Shown: in pieces, positions 4,526-5,750 of the stretch
Layout: each line of letters begins with the position of its first letter
Numbering within the stretch: position 1 is the first letter of the stretch
Origin: Holophagaceae bacterium UBA706
GTDB lineage: Bacteria; Acidobacteriota; Holophagae; Holophagales; Holophagaceae
Reading direction: 5' to 3'
Length of the DNA: 5,750 bases
Assembly (NCBI GenBank): GCA_002298155.1
Contig: DBME01000013.1
Location: forward strand, 6,673 to 12,422
Translations under genes and position numbers: made by a program
Notes under the pieces: model-generated
The model's database searches: none
What the model was told of the DNA's origin: nothing
What the model saw: the letters and a program-made list of their open reading frames with translations, nothing else

Positions 4526-5750
4526 TTCGGAAAGGGGTTTCAGGGTCAGGGGGTCCCTAAGGGGGAGCCGTTTCGCGGGGAGAGGGGCGGCATCCTTCAG
4601 AAGGCCCGGATGATCCTTGGAATCACCGGCCTCGATCTCGCTGGCCTTGCCCACGACAAGGATCACGAATTTCCTGGGATCCAGATATTTCCGGGCCACC
4701 CGCTGAACATCCTGGGCCGATACGGCCTGGATCCGTTCCCGGTAATCGACCCACCAGTCCTCGGGCCAACCCTGGAGCTGTTCCTTGGCGAACGTGTCGG
4801 CGAGGACATCCTTCCTTCCCCAGTTGGCAGGAAAGGCTTCGATGATGCCCGCCTTGATGCTGGCCAGTTCCTCGACCGGGACAGGCTCTGCCTTGATTCT
4901 CTCCATCTCGGACAGCAGCAGGCGCAGAGAGAACGGAACCGAGAGGTTCTTGGTCTGGTATGCCCCGCTCCAGGTCCCGGTCCAGTGGAGGCCTTCCTCG
5001 AAACGGGTGCCGATGCCGTAGGTGAGTCCTTCGTCACTCCGAATCTTCTTCATGAGCCGGCAGGTGAAGCCGGTGCCGCCCAGGATCTCGTTCATGACCA
5101 CGGCGGCGTACCAATCGGGATCTGTTCGCCGCAGGCCGGGCAACGAGAACCGCACGAGACTCTGGGGGAATTCCTTGTTCAGGAGGTAGAGGCCTGGGAT
5201 TGCGCCGTGGGTAGGAACCGGAACCGCTGGACTGACCTTGGCCGTGGGGTTGGCCCTGATCTTCCCCAGGGTTTTCTGAAGCAGGTCCAGCATGTCCTTC
5301 CGCTTCAGGCGGCCGGATGCCGAAACCACGAAATTCCCGGGCTCGAGGATTCTGGAATGGAAAGCGTTCAAATCATCCCGCGTGATGGCCCCAATGCTTT
5401 GGGCCGTTGGCAGGTGGGTCGTGAAATGGGTATCGCCGTAAAGCAGCCGGGGCATCTCCAGCCCCGCGATCTCCCCGACGGTGTCGTTGCGGGCGCTCAT
5501 CGCCTGCAGGAAGGCTGCCTTGGCCAGGTCCAAGCGATCCTGGGCGAAGGCCGGCTGGGTGAGGATTTGCATGAAGAGATCGAGGCCTTCTTGGAGATCC
5601 TTCTCCATGATCGTCATGGAAAGCGAACCGGAGAAAGAACGGAAGTCACTGGTGATGTTGCCGGCCAGGAATTCAAGGCGCTCGTCCAATTCGGCGGCCG
5701 GCGTCCTGGCCGTCCCGCCGTCCCGGAGGATGAGGCCCGGCGCCGTGCGC
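4523..5750 (-). CDS. M16 family (insulinase/processing-protease-like) protein, 5' end outside window
   Basis: M16 proteins are zinc metallopeptidases or their non-catalytic partners, often in the bacterial envelope. The frame runs open to the window edge, giving 408 visible residues; the TTG at 5687-5689 is internal, not the start, because family-like sequence (LILRDGGTARTPAAE) continues before it. Visible parts are the end of the N-terminal M16 domain (LDERLEFLAGNI, then a FSGSLSMTIMEKDL strand and LLYGD) and a complete M16_C domain with ILGGTGF and RLMKKIRSDEGLTYGIG. That last segment holds the conserved substrate-binding Arg and Tyr (visible residues 237 and 244). Active enzymes carry HxxEH directly before the Gly-Thr of this N-terminal segment. 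Here that stretch reads APGLI and lacks His and Glu. It is probably a non-catalytic subunit, or the second half of a longer fused protein. It is the first visible gene of the dsbD-trxB-trxA operon. Confidence 0.86.
   Translation of the reverse strand, partial: RTAPGLILRDGGTARTPAAELDERLEFLAGNITSDFRSFSGSLSMTIMEKDLQEGLDLFMQILTQPAFAQDRLDLAKAAFLQAMSARNDTVGEIAGLEMPRLLYGDTHFTTHLPTAQSIGAITRDDLNAFHSRILEPGNFVVSASGRLKRKDMLDLLQKTLGKIRANPTAKVSPAVPVPTHGAIPGLYLLNKEFPQSLVRFSLPGLRRTDPDWYAAVVMNEILGGTGFTCRLMKKIRSDEGLTYGIGTRFEEGLHWTGTWSGAYQTKNLSVPFSLRLLLSEMERIKAEPVPVEELASIKAGIIEAFPANWGRKDVLADTFAKEQLQGWPEDWWVDYRERIQAVSAQDVQRVARKYLDPRKFVILVVGKASEIEAGDSKDHPGLLKDAAPLPAKRLPLRDPLTLKPLSE

Noticed and set aside
1..5750. 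CRISPR array, insertion sequence, integrase or riboswitch
   Set aside because: No regularly spaced repeats, no transposase or recombinase-like frame and no recognisable riboswitch core on either strand.

Overview
This is a GC-rich bacterial chromosomal segment carrying mostly housekeeping genes. Layout, left to right: the 3' end of a tryptophanyl-tRNA synthetase gene (+), a tRNA-Lys(CUU) gene (+) with two candidate terminators behind it, an AT-rich patch encoding one small unknown two-helix membrane protein (+), and then a tightly packed minus-strand operon. That operon reads, in transcription order, M16-family (insulinase-like) protein (5' end outside the window), dsbD, trxB, trxA. Its gene spacings are only 11, 10 and 18 nt, and no promoter for it lies inside the window.

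The three downstream genes form a complete electron route. Thioredoxin reductase (TrxB) takes electrons from NADPH, thioredoxin (TrxA) carries them in the cytoplasm, and DsbD moves them across the inner membrane to thiol partners in the periplasm. All expected redox cysteines are present: CATC in TrxB, CRPC in TrxA, and three cysteine pairs in DsbD. The upstream M16 protein is probably an envelope protein. The part that can be read has no HxxEH zinc motif where active members carry it, so it may be a non-catalytic partner subunit.

The space between tRNA-Lys and trxA (661-1459) is the only compositionally odd part. It holds the terminators, several inverted repeats, a 36% GC gene for a 79-residue membrane protein with a strong ribosome binding site, and weak sequence echoes of the tRNA 3' end at about 1321. 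These fit a small acquired insert beside a tRNA gene, but no integrase, transposase or convincing attachment repeat is visible.

The organism is a Gram-negative-type bacterium, since a DsbD with a periplasmic N-terminal domain implies a periplasm. An Acidobacteriota-like (Holophagae-type) origin is a guess from general feel and codon usage; nothing in the window proves it. I see no clear new system here. The best candidates for a second look are the small membrane protein and the linkage of the M16 protein to the redox relay.
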